64,000 bases of DNA, taken from Faecalicatena sp. Marseille-Q4148 (GTDB taxonomy: Bacteria > Bacillota > Clostridia > Lachnospirales > Lachnospiraceae). Positions within the stretch are counted from its first letter, which is position 1; every line of letters begins with the position of its first letter. The stretch spans positions 124,001 to 188,000 of the forward strand of contig CP073692.1 of NCBI GenBank assembly GCA_018228665.1. Direction: 5' to 3'. This document shows positions 19,794-27,457 of the stretch, piece after piece. The notes beneath the pieces are model-generated. The model was given only the letters and a program-made list of their open reading frames with translations. It was not told the DNA's origin and made no database searches. Both the position numbers and the translations under genes were made by a program.

Positions 19794-19949
19794 ATGATAT
19801 CTGCCTCCTCAGTTTTTACTCTGTTCTTATCATAACCTTTCTTGTTCTATAAGTAAAATAGTATTATAATATAATATATATATGAAAAATAATATAAATT
19901 AATCTGTATAAAAGAATGGGCGTGATATGTCATGGGAGGGAAAATAGAA

Positions 19950-20834
19950 ATGACTTTGAAACATTTGCGGATTTTTGTGGAAATTTGCAGGCAGAAAAGT
20001 GTGACAGGAGCAGCCAGAGAACTCTATATGTCTCAGCCGGCAGTCAGTCTTGCACTTAGAGAGCTGGAAGAGTATTATGGACAGCAGCTGTTTGAACGGA
20101 TTTCCAGAAAACTTTTTATTACAGAGGCGGGCGAGACTGCATATCAGTATGCATCATCCATTTTAGAATTGATGGGAGAGATGGAACAGACACTTAGAAG
20201 AGATACCTTTCAGAAGAAAATCCGGATTGGCGCCAGCATGACGATGGGTGTCTACTATATGCCAAATACCATTGCGAAGGCAATGAAACAGTTTCCGGAT
20301 CTTCGGATTCAGACACAGGTGAACAGTACAGAGCTTTTGGAGGCAGCGCTTCTGGAAAATGAGCTGGATTTTTGTTTTGTTGAGGGACCGGTACACTCAG
20401 AGCATTTGGCGGTGGAGATGCTTCGGGAAGAAGAACTTTGCATTGTCTGTCACAGGGAACATCCGTTGCTGCAAAAAGAACATTTGCTGCTGAAAGATCT
20501 TGCAGAAGAGAACTTTCTTCTGCGGGAAAAGAACAGTGGAACAAGGGCCGTGATAGACAGTGTATTTCTTCTGCATAATTTTTCAGTAACACCACTCTGG
20601 GAGAGTACCAGCACAGTGGCGCTTTTGCAGGCAGCGGCGAAAGGAATCGGGATTACCATTATTCCACAGCAGTTTCTGAAAATGGAGCATATGGAGGAAC
20701 AGGTAGGAGTTTTGAAATTGTCAGACGCTTATTTCAGGAGACGATTTCATGTGATCCATCATAAAAAGAAAGTGCTCTCAAAAGAAGCAAAGGAAATTAT
20801 GAGACTGCTGGAAGAAGAACTAAAACAGGAATAG
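19950..20834 (+). CDS. LysR family transcriptional regulator
   Basis: DNA-binding regulator of 294 residues. The N-terminal winged helix has the LysR signature TGAARELYMSQPAVSLALRE (about residues 18-37). The remainder is the periplasmic-binding-protein-like effector domain (about 85-290), with an MSQPAVS-to-RIGASMTMGVYYMP transition typical of the family. I chose the ATG at 19950 because GGAGGG stands 9 nt before it; an ATG at 19932 has no site. It is divergent from the sulfatase gene across a 156-nt AT-rich gap, the usual layout for a LysR protein and its target. The effector may be sulfate, a sulfur metabolite or the sulfatase product. Confidence 0.9.
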   Translation: MTLKHLRIFVEICRQKSVTGAARELYMSQPAVSLALRELEEYYGQQLFERISRKLFITEAGETAYQYASSILELMGEMEQTLRRDTFQKKIRIGASMTMGVYYMPNTIAKAMKQFPDLRIQTQVNSTELLEAALLENELDFCFVEGPVHSEHLAVEMLREEELCIVCHREHPLLQKEHLLLKDLAEENFLLREKNSGTRAVIDSVFLLHNFSVTPLWESTSTVALLQAAAKGIGITIIPQQFLKMEHMEEQVGVLKLSDAYFRRRFHVIHHKKKVLSKEAKEIMRLLEEELKQE

Positions 20835-20859
20835 ATGAAAAAACACTGAGGTGATAGAT

Positions 20860-20900
20860 AAAAGAGCCAGACCATGATCAGATCAGGGTGTGGCTCTTTT
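20860..20900. terminator. Bidirectional terminator between the LysR gene and the radical SAM gene
   Basis: Arms AAAAGAGCCA and TGGCTCTTTT enclose about 20 nt. The A/T ends make it usable from both sides of this convergent gene pair. Confidence 0.8.
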
Positions 20901-20934
20901 ATAAAGTGGTTTATTTGTATAAAGTAATCCGGAG

Positions 20935-21825
20935 TTAGCGAATAACAGTTGGAGTTGTTTTTCCCCAATTGAAGGCAAGTAAATTATTGATTGCACGCAG
21001 CATAGATTCCTTTTGTTCAGGAAGATCTCCCTGGATTGTGTAAGCATCAAGAACAGTGGAATCTACATAACTGCATCCGGTCACATGGAGATTCTCCAGA
21101 AGAATACGTTCTTCCAGAAGGATTTCCTCCGGTGTCATAGGATCAAACTCTCCTCTTTTTACCATCTTTTCCAGAGGCGTATGTTCCCATACTTTTAATT
21201 TCAGGCACCAGATATTCTTTGGATGTGTACGGTTCAGCATACGGGCGGTTTCGATGGCATGGAGATTTCGGTAAGTACGCCCTCCAAGGCCAAGAATTAC
21301 AGTAACACAGTAATCAATGCCGATTCTGTCCAGGCGGTTCAGGGCAGAAACTGTCTGTGAAGACGTAATGCCTTTATTCATCAGTGCAAGAATTGAATCA
21401 CTTCCGGATTCTACACCGATGTGAAGCATGGATAATCCCATTTTATGCAGCATTTGGAGCTCTTCATCGGTCTTGCGAAGAACATCGTCAATGCGTGCAT
21501 ACATAGAGAATTCATATACATGAGGCATATACTTGTCAGTCATATCGAAAATCCGATAAAGAATATCAGAAGAGATTGCGAATGCATTTTCGCCTAATAG
21601 AAAGAGTCGTTCGGCATCAGGACGGAGTTGTCCGAGGATCTTCATATTATGCTCAATCTTATCCAGGGGATGAATCTGAAAGGGATCTTTGGCGAAATCA
21701 CAGAAAAGGCATTTGTGCCAACTGCAGCCAAGGGCTACTTCCAGTGCAGGAACACCTTCTTCCCAGGGGGGCTGATAAATGGTGTCGTGGGTATAAATAG
21801 ATGCGTATAGTTCTTCTCGTGTCAT
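20935..21825 (-). CDS. Radical SAM protein with a CX4CX2C cluster motif
   Basis: A 296-residue protein with the radical SAM cluster motif GCSWHKCLFCDF at about residues 33-44 and a downstream MLHIGVESGSDSILALMNKG block typical of the Elp3/MiaB/NifB-like barrel. The cysteines are spaced CX4CX2C rather than the common CX3CX2C. PPWE and YEFSMYARIDDVL are other visible blocks. Substrate unknown. I chose ATG 21825, directly after AAGGAG; an upstream extension to 21933 would overlap aroA. It follows aroA by 16 nt and may share its transcript. Not HemN or MiaB, since those signatures are absent. Confidence 0.85.
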   Translation of the reverse strand: MTREELYASIYTHDTIYQPPWEEGVPALEVALGCSWHKCLFCDFAKDPFQIHPLDKIEHNMKILGQLRPDAERLFLLGENAFAISSDILYRIFDMTDKYMPHVYEFSMYARIDDVLRKTDEELQMLHKMGLSMLHIGVESGSDSILALMNKGITSSQTVSALNRLDRIGIDYCVTVILGLGGRTYRNLHAIETARMLNRTHPKNIWCLKLKVWEHTPLEKMVKRGEFDPMTPEEILLEERILLENLHVTGCSYVDSTVLDAYTIQGDLPEQKESMLRAINNLLAFNWGKTTPTVIR

Positions 21826-21841
21826 AAAAACTCCTTTCAGA

Positions 21842-23131
21842 TTACTGGCTAAGTGAGCGCAGTGTTTCAAAAAATGTCGGATAAGATACATCAACACAGT
21901 GACTGCTGTCAATGGAGGTAGTTCCATCTGCAATTAGTCCGGCAATGGAAAATGCCATTGCAATGCGGTGATCCAGATAGCTGTTGATCTGTGCGCCGTG
22001 GAGCGGCTGTCCGCCCCGGATAATCATACCGTCTTCTGTCGGGGTAATGTCAGCGCCCATTGCCTGAAGTCCTTCAGTTACTGTTGCAATCCGGTCAGTC
22101 TCTTTTACCTTTAATTCCTGTGCATCTTTGATGACGGTAACTCCTTCTGCGGCAGCTGCCATGACTGCGATCATTGGAATTTCATCAATGAGAGATGGAA
22201 TGAGTGCCCCTTCGATGGTTGTTCCGTGGAGTTTGCTCGTACGGACAAGCAGATCAGCAGTTGGTTCCTGATCCGTGTGTTTGTTGACAAAGGTAATGTC
22301 AGCGCCCATGTTCCGGCATACATCAAGAATTCCTGCTCTGGTAGGATTGATTCCCACATTGCGGATCAGAATCTCGGAATCCGGTACGAGAAGACCTGCT
22401 GCGATAAAATAAGCGGCAGAAGAAATATCTCCCGGTACACAAATGTCCTGTGCATACAGGTCGCTGCAAGGAAAGATGGATGCACTGGCACTGCCGTCGC
22501 TGTGTACCATCGAAGTGATATCAGCGCCAAAAGATTTCAGCATTCGTTCCGTATGATCTCTGGAGAGTGCCGGTTCCGTTACTTTTGTTTCGCTGTCCGC
22601 ATAAAGTCCTGCCAGAAGTACGGCAGATTTTACCTGAGCAGAAGAAACGGGAGAAAGATAGTGAATTCCGTGAAGTGTTCCCGGATCAATCTGAAGAGGG
22701 GCGCACCCGTTTCCTTTCAGGCTTTTAATAGAAGCTCCCATCTCTGAAAGCGGACGTATGATTCGTCCCATGGGACGGCTGTTCAGAGAATGGTCGCCGG
22801 AAAGAACAGAAGAAAATTGCTGTCCTGCCAGAATTCCGGACAGAAGACGGGTAGTTGTTCCGCTGTTACCGACATCCAGCAGCGTTTCCGGCTTTCGCAG
22901 CCCATACAATCCCTGTCCATGAACGGTTACATTGGTACCGCTATGCTCGATTTCGATTCCCATACTGCAAAAACACTGGATGGTAGAGCGGCAGTCAGCG
23001 CCTGGCAGAAAATTTGTAATTGTTGTATTTCCCTGTGCAAGTGAGCCGAACATAACAGCACGGTGGGAAATGGATTTGTCGCCCGGAACCGTTACGGTAC
23101 CGGACAGATGAGAAATCGGATGAAACTTCAT
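21842..23131 (-). CDS. aroA: 3-phosphoshikimate 1-carboxyvinyltransferase (EPSP synthase)
   Basis: Transfers enolpyruvyl from PEP to shikimate 3-phosphate in aromatic amino acid synthesis. The 429-residue protein has GDKSISHRAVMFGSLA (residues 18-33) and LDVGNSGTTTRLLSG (near 85), the two substrate-binding signatures, plus LSRDHTERML and LDHRIAMAFSIAG. AAAGGAGGA precedes the ATG at 23131. It lies 14 nt after tyrA, so the two pathway genes are co-transcribed. Confidence 0.95.
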   Translation of the reverse strand: MKFHPISHLSGTVTVPGDKSISHRAVMFGSLAQGNTTITNFLPGADCRSTIQCFCSMGIEIEHSGTNVTVHGQGLYGLRKPETLLDVGNSGTTTRLLSGILAGQQFSSVLSGDHSLNSRPMGRIIRPLSEMGASIKSLKGNGCAPLQIDPGTLHGIHYLSPVSSAQVKSAVLLAGLYADSETKVTEPALSRDHTERMLKSFGADITSMVHSDGSASASIFPCSDLYAQDICVPGDISSAAYFIAAGLLVPDSEILIRNVGINPTRAGILDVCRNMGADITFVNKHTDQEPTADLLVRTSKLHGTTIEGALIPSLIDEIPMIAVMAAAAEGVTVIKDAQELKVKETDRIATVTEGLQAMGADITPTEDGMIIRGGQPLHGAQINSYLDHRIAMAFSIAGLIADGTTSIDSSHCVDVSYPTFFETLRSLSQ

Positions 23132-23145
23132 CGGTTTGTCCTCCT

Positions 23146-24243
23146 TTAACGTCTGTATATAATATAATGATATTTCTCCAGCAGGGCAGCGGCATGATCC
23201 GATGCTGCCTCGTCGTAAAACTCAATATGCAGGACTCCGTCTTCAAATTCCCGGTTATGCAGAATACCAATGTTCTTAATACTGATACCGGATGCAGAAA
23301 GAATGGTTGCAATGGCAGCAATTCCTCCGGCTTCGTCGATCAGATCACAATAGATAGAGAAAGATTTCTTGATAGGTCCGGCAGAAATCTCCGGCATGGA
23401 ATTGCGGTATTCTCTTGCTTCAGCAAAAAAAGAATGGAGTTTGTCCGCATCAGAGGTATCGACAAGTGCTTTTATTTTCTCAAGGGAGGCAATGTATTCT
23501 GAAAGAATCTCGGAAATATATTCCTGATTCAGAAGACAGATATGCTCCCACATTGTTGGAGAAGAGGAAGCGATCCTTGTGATGTCTTTAAATCCTCCTG
23601 CAGCAAGCATTTTCATAAGCTGATTGCTGTCATCCTGTTCCTTTACAAAATTTACAAGGCCGGATGCAATAATATGGGGAAGATGGCTGATCATTCCGGT
23701 AATTTGATCATGCTGCCGGTAATTGAGCCGGATCGGAATTGCCCGCAAGGATAAAATCAGCTCCTGAAAGGTCTGAATCCGCTCTTCCGGTACCGTGTCA
23801 GAAGGAGTGATGACATAGTAGGCATTTTCAATAAGGAACGCCTTGGAGTTGCTGTAACCGCTTTTTTCGGAGCCGGCCATTGGATGACCACCGATAAACT
23901 GTCTGTCAAGTCCGAGGGCCTTCACTTCTTCATGGATAGAAGTTTTTACACTGCCGACATCTGTAAGGAGTGTATTTTCATCAAGATATCGGCAGATTTG
24001 TTTTAAATATGCATTATTATAAGAAACCGGAGTACAGAGAAATACAAAGTCACATCCCCGGAAACTGTCGTCTATCGTACTGCAGGATGCTGTTATGACA
24101 TTTTCCTGCAGCGCCAGCGCCAGCGTCTCTTTGCTTTTGTCAAAGGCTGTAATTTCACAGTCAGGATAGTATTGCCGGACTGCTTTGGCGATGGAGCCGC
24201 CGATCAGGCCAAGTCCGATAAATCCGATTTTGTTAAGTGTCAT
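23146..24243 (-). CDS. tyrA: Prephenate dehydrogenase with C-terminal ACT domain
   Basis: NAD-dependent oxidative decarboxylation of prephenate to 4-hydroxyphenylpyruvate for tyrosine. With the ATG at 24243 the protein has 365 residues and starts MTLNKIGFIGLGLIGGSIAK, with the Rossmann motif GLGLIGGS at the correct place. GGHPMAGSEKSGY and SHLPHIIASGLV are the catalytic-region blocks. The last 70 or so residues (YCDLIDEAGGIAAIATILS) form an ACT domain, which points to feedback by tyrosine. An open frame continues to 24372 but has no ribosome binding site, whereas AAAGGA stands before 24243. Confidence 0.94.
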   Translation of the reverse strand: MTLNKIGFIGLGLIGGSIAKAVRQYYPDCEITAFDKSKETLALALQENVITASCSTIDDSFRGCDFVFLCTPVSYNNAYLKQICRYLDENTLLTDVGSVKTSIHEEVKALGLDRQFIGGHPMAGSEKSGYSNSKAFLIENAYYVITPSDTVPEERIQTFQELILSLRAIPIRLNYRQHDQITGMISHLPHIIASGLVNFVKEQDDSNQLMKMLAAGGFKDITRIASSSPTMWEHICLLNQEYISEILSEYIASLEKIKALVDTSDADKLHSFFAEAREYRNSMPEISAGPIKKSFSIYCDLIDEAGGIAAIATILSASGISIKNIGILHNREFEDGVLHIEFYDEAASDHAAALLEKYHYIIYRR

Positions 24244-24433
24244 AGGTGTTGAGTCCTTTCTTTGTGCGCCGTTTTCCGGACATCTGTTCCAGATTGTGTG
24301 AGAATCGTTTCTTTCAGATGCCGGAATCAAGCTATGTACTGTTATTTTATTGTATTTTTCTGCATTTGTCAATGCAACGCCACTTTAAAGTGAGAAAGTG
24401 AAAAAGAAAAATTGTATATTTTACATAAAATAG

Positions 24434-24462
24434 TTGTAAAATCATAAAAATTTTAGTACAAT
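24434..24462 (+). promoter_or_regulatory. Promoter of the EF-G paralogue gene
   Basis: TTGTAA (24434-24439) and TACAAT (24457-24462) are 17 nt apart, in AT-rich sequence about 40 nt before the start codon. Confidence 0.6.
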
Positions 24463-24501
24463 ATAGCTATTAAGATGACATGCAAGGAGGCAGCGTGAAT
24501 T

Positions 24502-26577
24502 ATGAAAGTGTATAGAACCGATGAGATCAGAAACGTGGTACTTTTAGGACATGGCGGAAGCGGTAAAACAAGTCTTGTTGAGGCAATGCTGTATGTATCC
24601 GGAGCGACAAACCGCATGGGTAAAATTACAGACCACAATACTGTCAGTGATTTTGATAAAGAGGAACAGAAACGCGAATTTTCTATCAGCACAAGTTTGA
24701 TTCCCCTGGAGTGGGAGAAAGCAAAGATCAATATTCTCGATACTCCTGGATATTTTGACTTTGTCGGAGAAGTAGAAGAAGCAGTCAGTGCAGCAGATGC
24801 AGCAATCATTGTTGTATCCGGTAAAGCCGGCGTGCAGGTTGGAACAGAGAAGGCGTGGGAACTCTGTGAGAAATATCATTTACCGCGTATGATCTATGTA
24901 ACGGAGATGGATGTTGATGATGCAAGTTTCCGTGAAGTAGTGGAAGAATTGACAGCGAAATACGGAAAGGTAATTGCCCCGAGAGCTGTTCCGTTCCGTG
25001 AGAATGAAAAACTTGTAGGATATGTCAATATTATTAAAAATGCGGCAAGAAGATTTACCGGAATTGCAGAGCGTGAAGAGTGTGAGATGCCGGATTATAT
25101 CGTTCCGTATGTGGAGAAATACCGCGAGAAATTATTGGAAGCAGTAGCTGAAACGAGTGAAGAATTTATGGAACGCTATTTCAATGGCGAAGAATTCTCT
25201 ACAGAAGAAGTAAGAGCTGCGCTTCGTTCCAATGTTATGGATGGAAGCATTGTTCCGGTTGGTATGGGATCAAATCTTGAGGCTCAGGGTGTTGCGAACT
25301 TATTATCTGATATTGTAAGATTTTTCCCGAGTCCGGATAAGAGAGAATGTGCAGGTATTAAGCGTACAACGAATGAGATTTTTGAAGCGAACTATGATTT
25401 CGCAAAATCAAAGAGTGCATATGTATTTAAGACAATGGTAGATCCGTTTATTGGAAAGTATTCCTTTATTAAAGTATGTTCCGGAGTATTAAAAGGAGAA
25501 GATACACTTTACAATGCGTCAGCAGATGCAGATGAGAAACTCGGAAAGCTATATGTGATGAGCGGTAATAAGCCGATCGAAGTATCGGAACTTCATGCAG
25601 GTGATATCGGCGCTATTGCGAAACTGGCATCCACAAAGACAGGAGATACACTTTCTACAAAATCAACACAGATTATGTACGGAAAGACAGAATACTCTGT
25701 TCCGTATACATATATGAAATATGTTGTTAAGACAAAAGGTGATGAGGACAAAGTTTCTCAGGCGCTTGCTAAGATGATGGCAGAAGATGTAACATTGAAA
25801 GCAGTCAATGACAGCGAGAACCGTCAGTCACTGCTCTATGGTATGGGAGATCAGCATCTTGAGATTGCAGTGAGCAAACTTGCTTCCAGATATAAAGTGG
25901 ATGTGACATTGGAAACACCAAAGGTTGCATTCCGTGAGACAATCCGTAAGAAATCCGATGTAGATTCCAAATATAAAAAACAGTCCGGAGGTCATGGACA
26001 GTACGGACATGTAAAGATGCGTTTTGAACCTTCAGGAGATTTGGAAACACCGTATGTATTTGAAGAAGAAGTTGTAGGAGGAGCTGTTCCGAAGAACTAT
26101 TTCCCGGCAGTTGAAAAAGGACTTCAGGAATCTGTTGTGAAAGGACCGTTGGCCGGATATCCGGTTGTTGGTGTGAAAGCAGTGCTGTACGATGGTTCTT
26201 ATCATCCGGTGGATTCTTCTGAGATGGCATTTAAGACAGCTACGATTCAGGCATTTAAGAAAGGAATTCTGGAGGCATCCCCAGTATTATTAGAGCCGAT
26301 CGCCAACTTAAAAGTAACTGTTCCGGACGAGAACACAGGTGATGTCATGGGTGATCTGAATAAGCGCCGCGGTCGTGTTATGGGAATGAATCCGGTCGGT
26401 AACGGCAAACAGGTAATTGAAGCTGAGATTCCGATGACAGGTGTGTTCGGTTACTGTACAGTGCTTCGCTCTATGACAGCAGGACGCGGTTCTTATGAGT
26501 ATGAATTTGTTCGCTATGAACAGGCTCCGTCAGATGTACAGGAGAAAGAGATTGCGAACCGTCAGGCAGAAGAATAA
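24502..26577 (+). CDS. Elongation factor G-like GTPase (EF-G paralogue)
   Basis: Translational GTPase of 691 residues with the five-domain EF-G layout. The G1 loop GHGGSGKT lies near residues 16-23. The G3 motif reads DTPGYFDF where canonical EF-G has DTPGHVDF, so the catalytic His is Tyr. The G4 position reads TEMD in place of NKMD. These changes define the EF-G-like (EF-G-2 type) paralogues, whose role is poorly known, rather than the main fusA product. KQSGGHGQYGHVKM marks domain IV/V. AAGGAGG stands upstream of the ATG. The TAA overlaps the next ATG (TAATG), giving translational coupling to the Nudix gene. Confidence 0.9.
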   Translation: MKVYRTDEIRNVVLLGHGGSGKTSLVEAMLYVSGATNRMGKITDHNTVSDFDKEEQKREFSISTSLIPLEWEKAKINILDTPGYFDFVGEVEEAVSAADAAIIVVSGKAGVQVGTEKAWELCEKYHLPRMIYVTEMDVDDASFREVVEELTAKYGKVIAPRAVPFRENEKLVGYVNIIKNAARRFTGIAEREECEMPDYIVPYVEKYREKLLEAVAETSEEFMERYFNGEEFSTEEVRAALRSNVMDGSIVPVGMGSNLEAQGVANLLSDIVRFFPSPDKRECAGIKRTTNEIFEANYDFAKSKSAYVFKTMVDPFIGKYSFIKVCSGVLKGEDTLYNASADADEKLGKLYVMSGNKPIEVSELHAGDIGAIAKLASTKTGDTLSTKSTQIMYGKTEYSVPYTYMKYVVKTKGDEDKVSQALAKMMAEDVTLKAVNDSENRQSLLYGMGDQHLEIAVSKLASRYKVDVTLETPKVAFRETIRKKSDVDSKYKKQSGGHGQYGHVKMRFEPSGDLETPYVFEEEVVGGAVPKNYFPAVEKGLQESVVKGPLAGYPVVGVKAVLYDGSYHPVDSSEMAFKTATIQAFKKGILEASPVLLEPIANLKVTVPDENTGDVMGDLNKRRGRVMGMNPVGNGKQVIEAEIPMTGVFGYCTVLRSMTAGRGSYEYEFVRYEQAPSDVQEKEIANRQAEE

Positions 26578-27287
26578 TGAGTAGATTTTTAGAAAATGTT
26601 GCCCCGTTTTTAGGAACGGGGCAAAAAAATGCAGAGGGAAAGACGCTGGAGGAATTTCTGGAGCAGTATGATCCTGCCAGATATGAGACGCCAAGCTGCA
26701 CAACAGATGCAGTCATCTTTTCTTATAAAAGAGAAGAAGATTTAAGAAAAGATTTTCCGGGATGGAAACTGCTTTTGATCCGCCGGGGGAATCACCCTTC
26801 TATCGGTTATTGGGCACTTCCGGGAGGATTTGCAAATATGAGAGAAGATCTGGATGTGACAGCGAAGCGAGAGCTGGAAGAAGAAACAAATGTGACAGGA
26901 CTTTCGATGGAACAGTTTGCCACTTATGGGAAGATGAACCGCGATCCACGCACGAGAGTCATCACAACAGCCTATATGGCTCTTGTAAAGCAGGATGATC
27001 TTCAAGTAGAAGCGGGAGATGATGCTGCAGATGCCGCATGGTTTTCCATCCGCCTGAATTTATTGGAAGAAATCCGGGAGGAAGACAAAAATGTGCGCAG
27101 ATATGAGCTGCTGGCTGCGTGTCAGGAAAAAGCGGTTACACTGCGGGCAGTAGTACGGCAGAAAGAGCGGATCGGACTGATTCGGGAATGGGATTTTACA
27201 GTAGAAGACGGCGGTGAGATCGCGGTAGATCATGCAGCGATCATTGTTCATGCGCTGTGGATTCTGAGAGAGAGAATGAAAGATTAA
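26577..27287 (+). CDS. Nudix hydrolase
   Basis: Hydrolyses a nucleoside diphosphate linked to another moiety; substrate unknown, ADP-ribose type possible. The Nudix box GGFANMREDLDVTAKREL with the following EEET fits GX5EX7REUXEEX, with Thr at the usual Gly. The 236-residue length and the C-terminal 80-residue tail after the Nudix domain resemble the NrtR-like layout, but I cannot confirm a winged helix. The ATG at 26577 overlaps the stop of the EF-G paralogue. Codons 8-16 contain a perfect 10-bp hairpin, discussed under findings. Confidence 0.88.
   Translation: MSRFLENVAPFLGTGQKNAEGKTLEEFLEQYDPARYETPSCTTDAVIFSYKREEDLRKDFPGWKLLLIRRGNHPSIGYWALPGGFANMREDLDVTAKRELEEETNVTGLSMEQFATYGKMNRDPRTRVITTAYMALVKQDDLQVEAGDDAADAAWFSIRLNLLEEIREEDKNVRRYELLAACQEKAVTLRAVVRQKERIGLIREWDFTVEDGGEIAVDHAAIIVHALWILRERMKD
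26599..26624 (+). other. Perfect hairpin inside the start of the Nudix gene
   Basis: TTGCCCCGTT (26599-26608) pairs perfectly with AACGGGGCAA (26615-26624) around a TTTAGG loop, about 20 nt after the start codon. It is followed by seven A residues, not T, so it is not a terminator for the + strand. Confidence 0.7.
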
Positions 27288-27296
27288 AAATACAGG

Positions 27297-27333
27297 GGCA
27301 GGTGTGACTCGTATGAGTGATATCTGCCTTTTT
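27297..27333 (+). terminator. Terminator after the Nudix gene
   Basis: GGCAGGT (27297-27303) pairs with ATCTGCC (27322-27328) including one G-T pair, followed by TTTTT. It separates the EF-G-like/Nudix unit from nrdAB. Confidence 0.65.
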
Positions 27334-27399
27334 CCAATGTTTTAAGCGTTTCTTGTATAAAAACTGTAATATATATAGAACTAAAATGAGAAAAAAATA

Positions 27400-27428
27400 T
27401 TGCAACACACTATATGTTGTGGTATAAA
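27400..27428 (+). promoter_or_regulatory. nrdAB promoter with an NrdR box in the spacer
   Basis: TTGCAA (27400-27405) and TATAAA (27423-27428) are exactly 17 nt apart, and the spacer is almost wholly an NrdR-type palindrome, ACACTATATGTTGTGG (27407-27422), which matches the known box ACACWATATATWGTGT at 14 of 16 positions. Bound NrdR would block RNA polymerase directly. A second, weaker TTGTAT-based promoter may lie at 27353-27380. Confidence 0.75.
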
Positions 27429-27457
27429 TGGTACAGTGACAGAAAGGAGAAACAACG

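Noticed and set aside
26599..26630. Hairpin taken as a terminator after the EF-G paralogue
   Set aside because: It is followed by A7 on the + strand, lies inside the Nudix coding region, and on the - strand there is no T run after it.
27364..27381. Second NrdR box upstream of nrdA
   Set aside because: The AT-rich sequence matches the box poorly apart from TATATA; not enough to call it.
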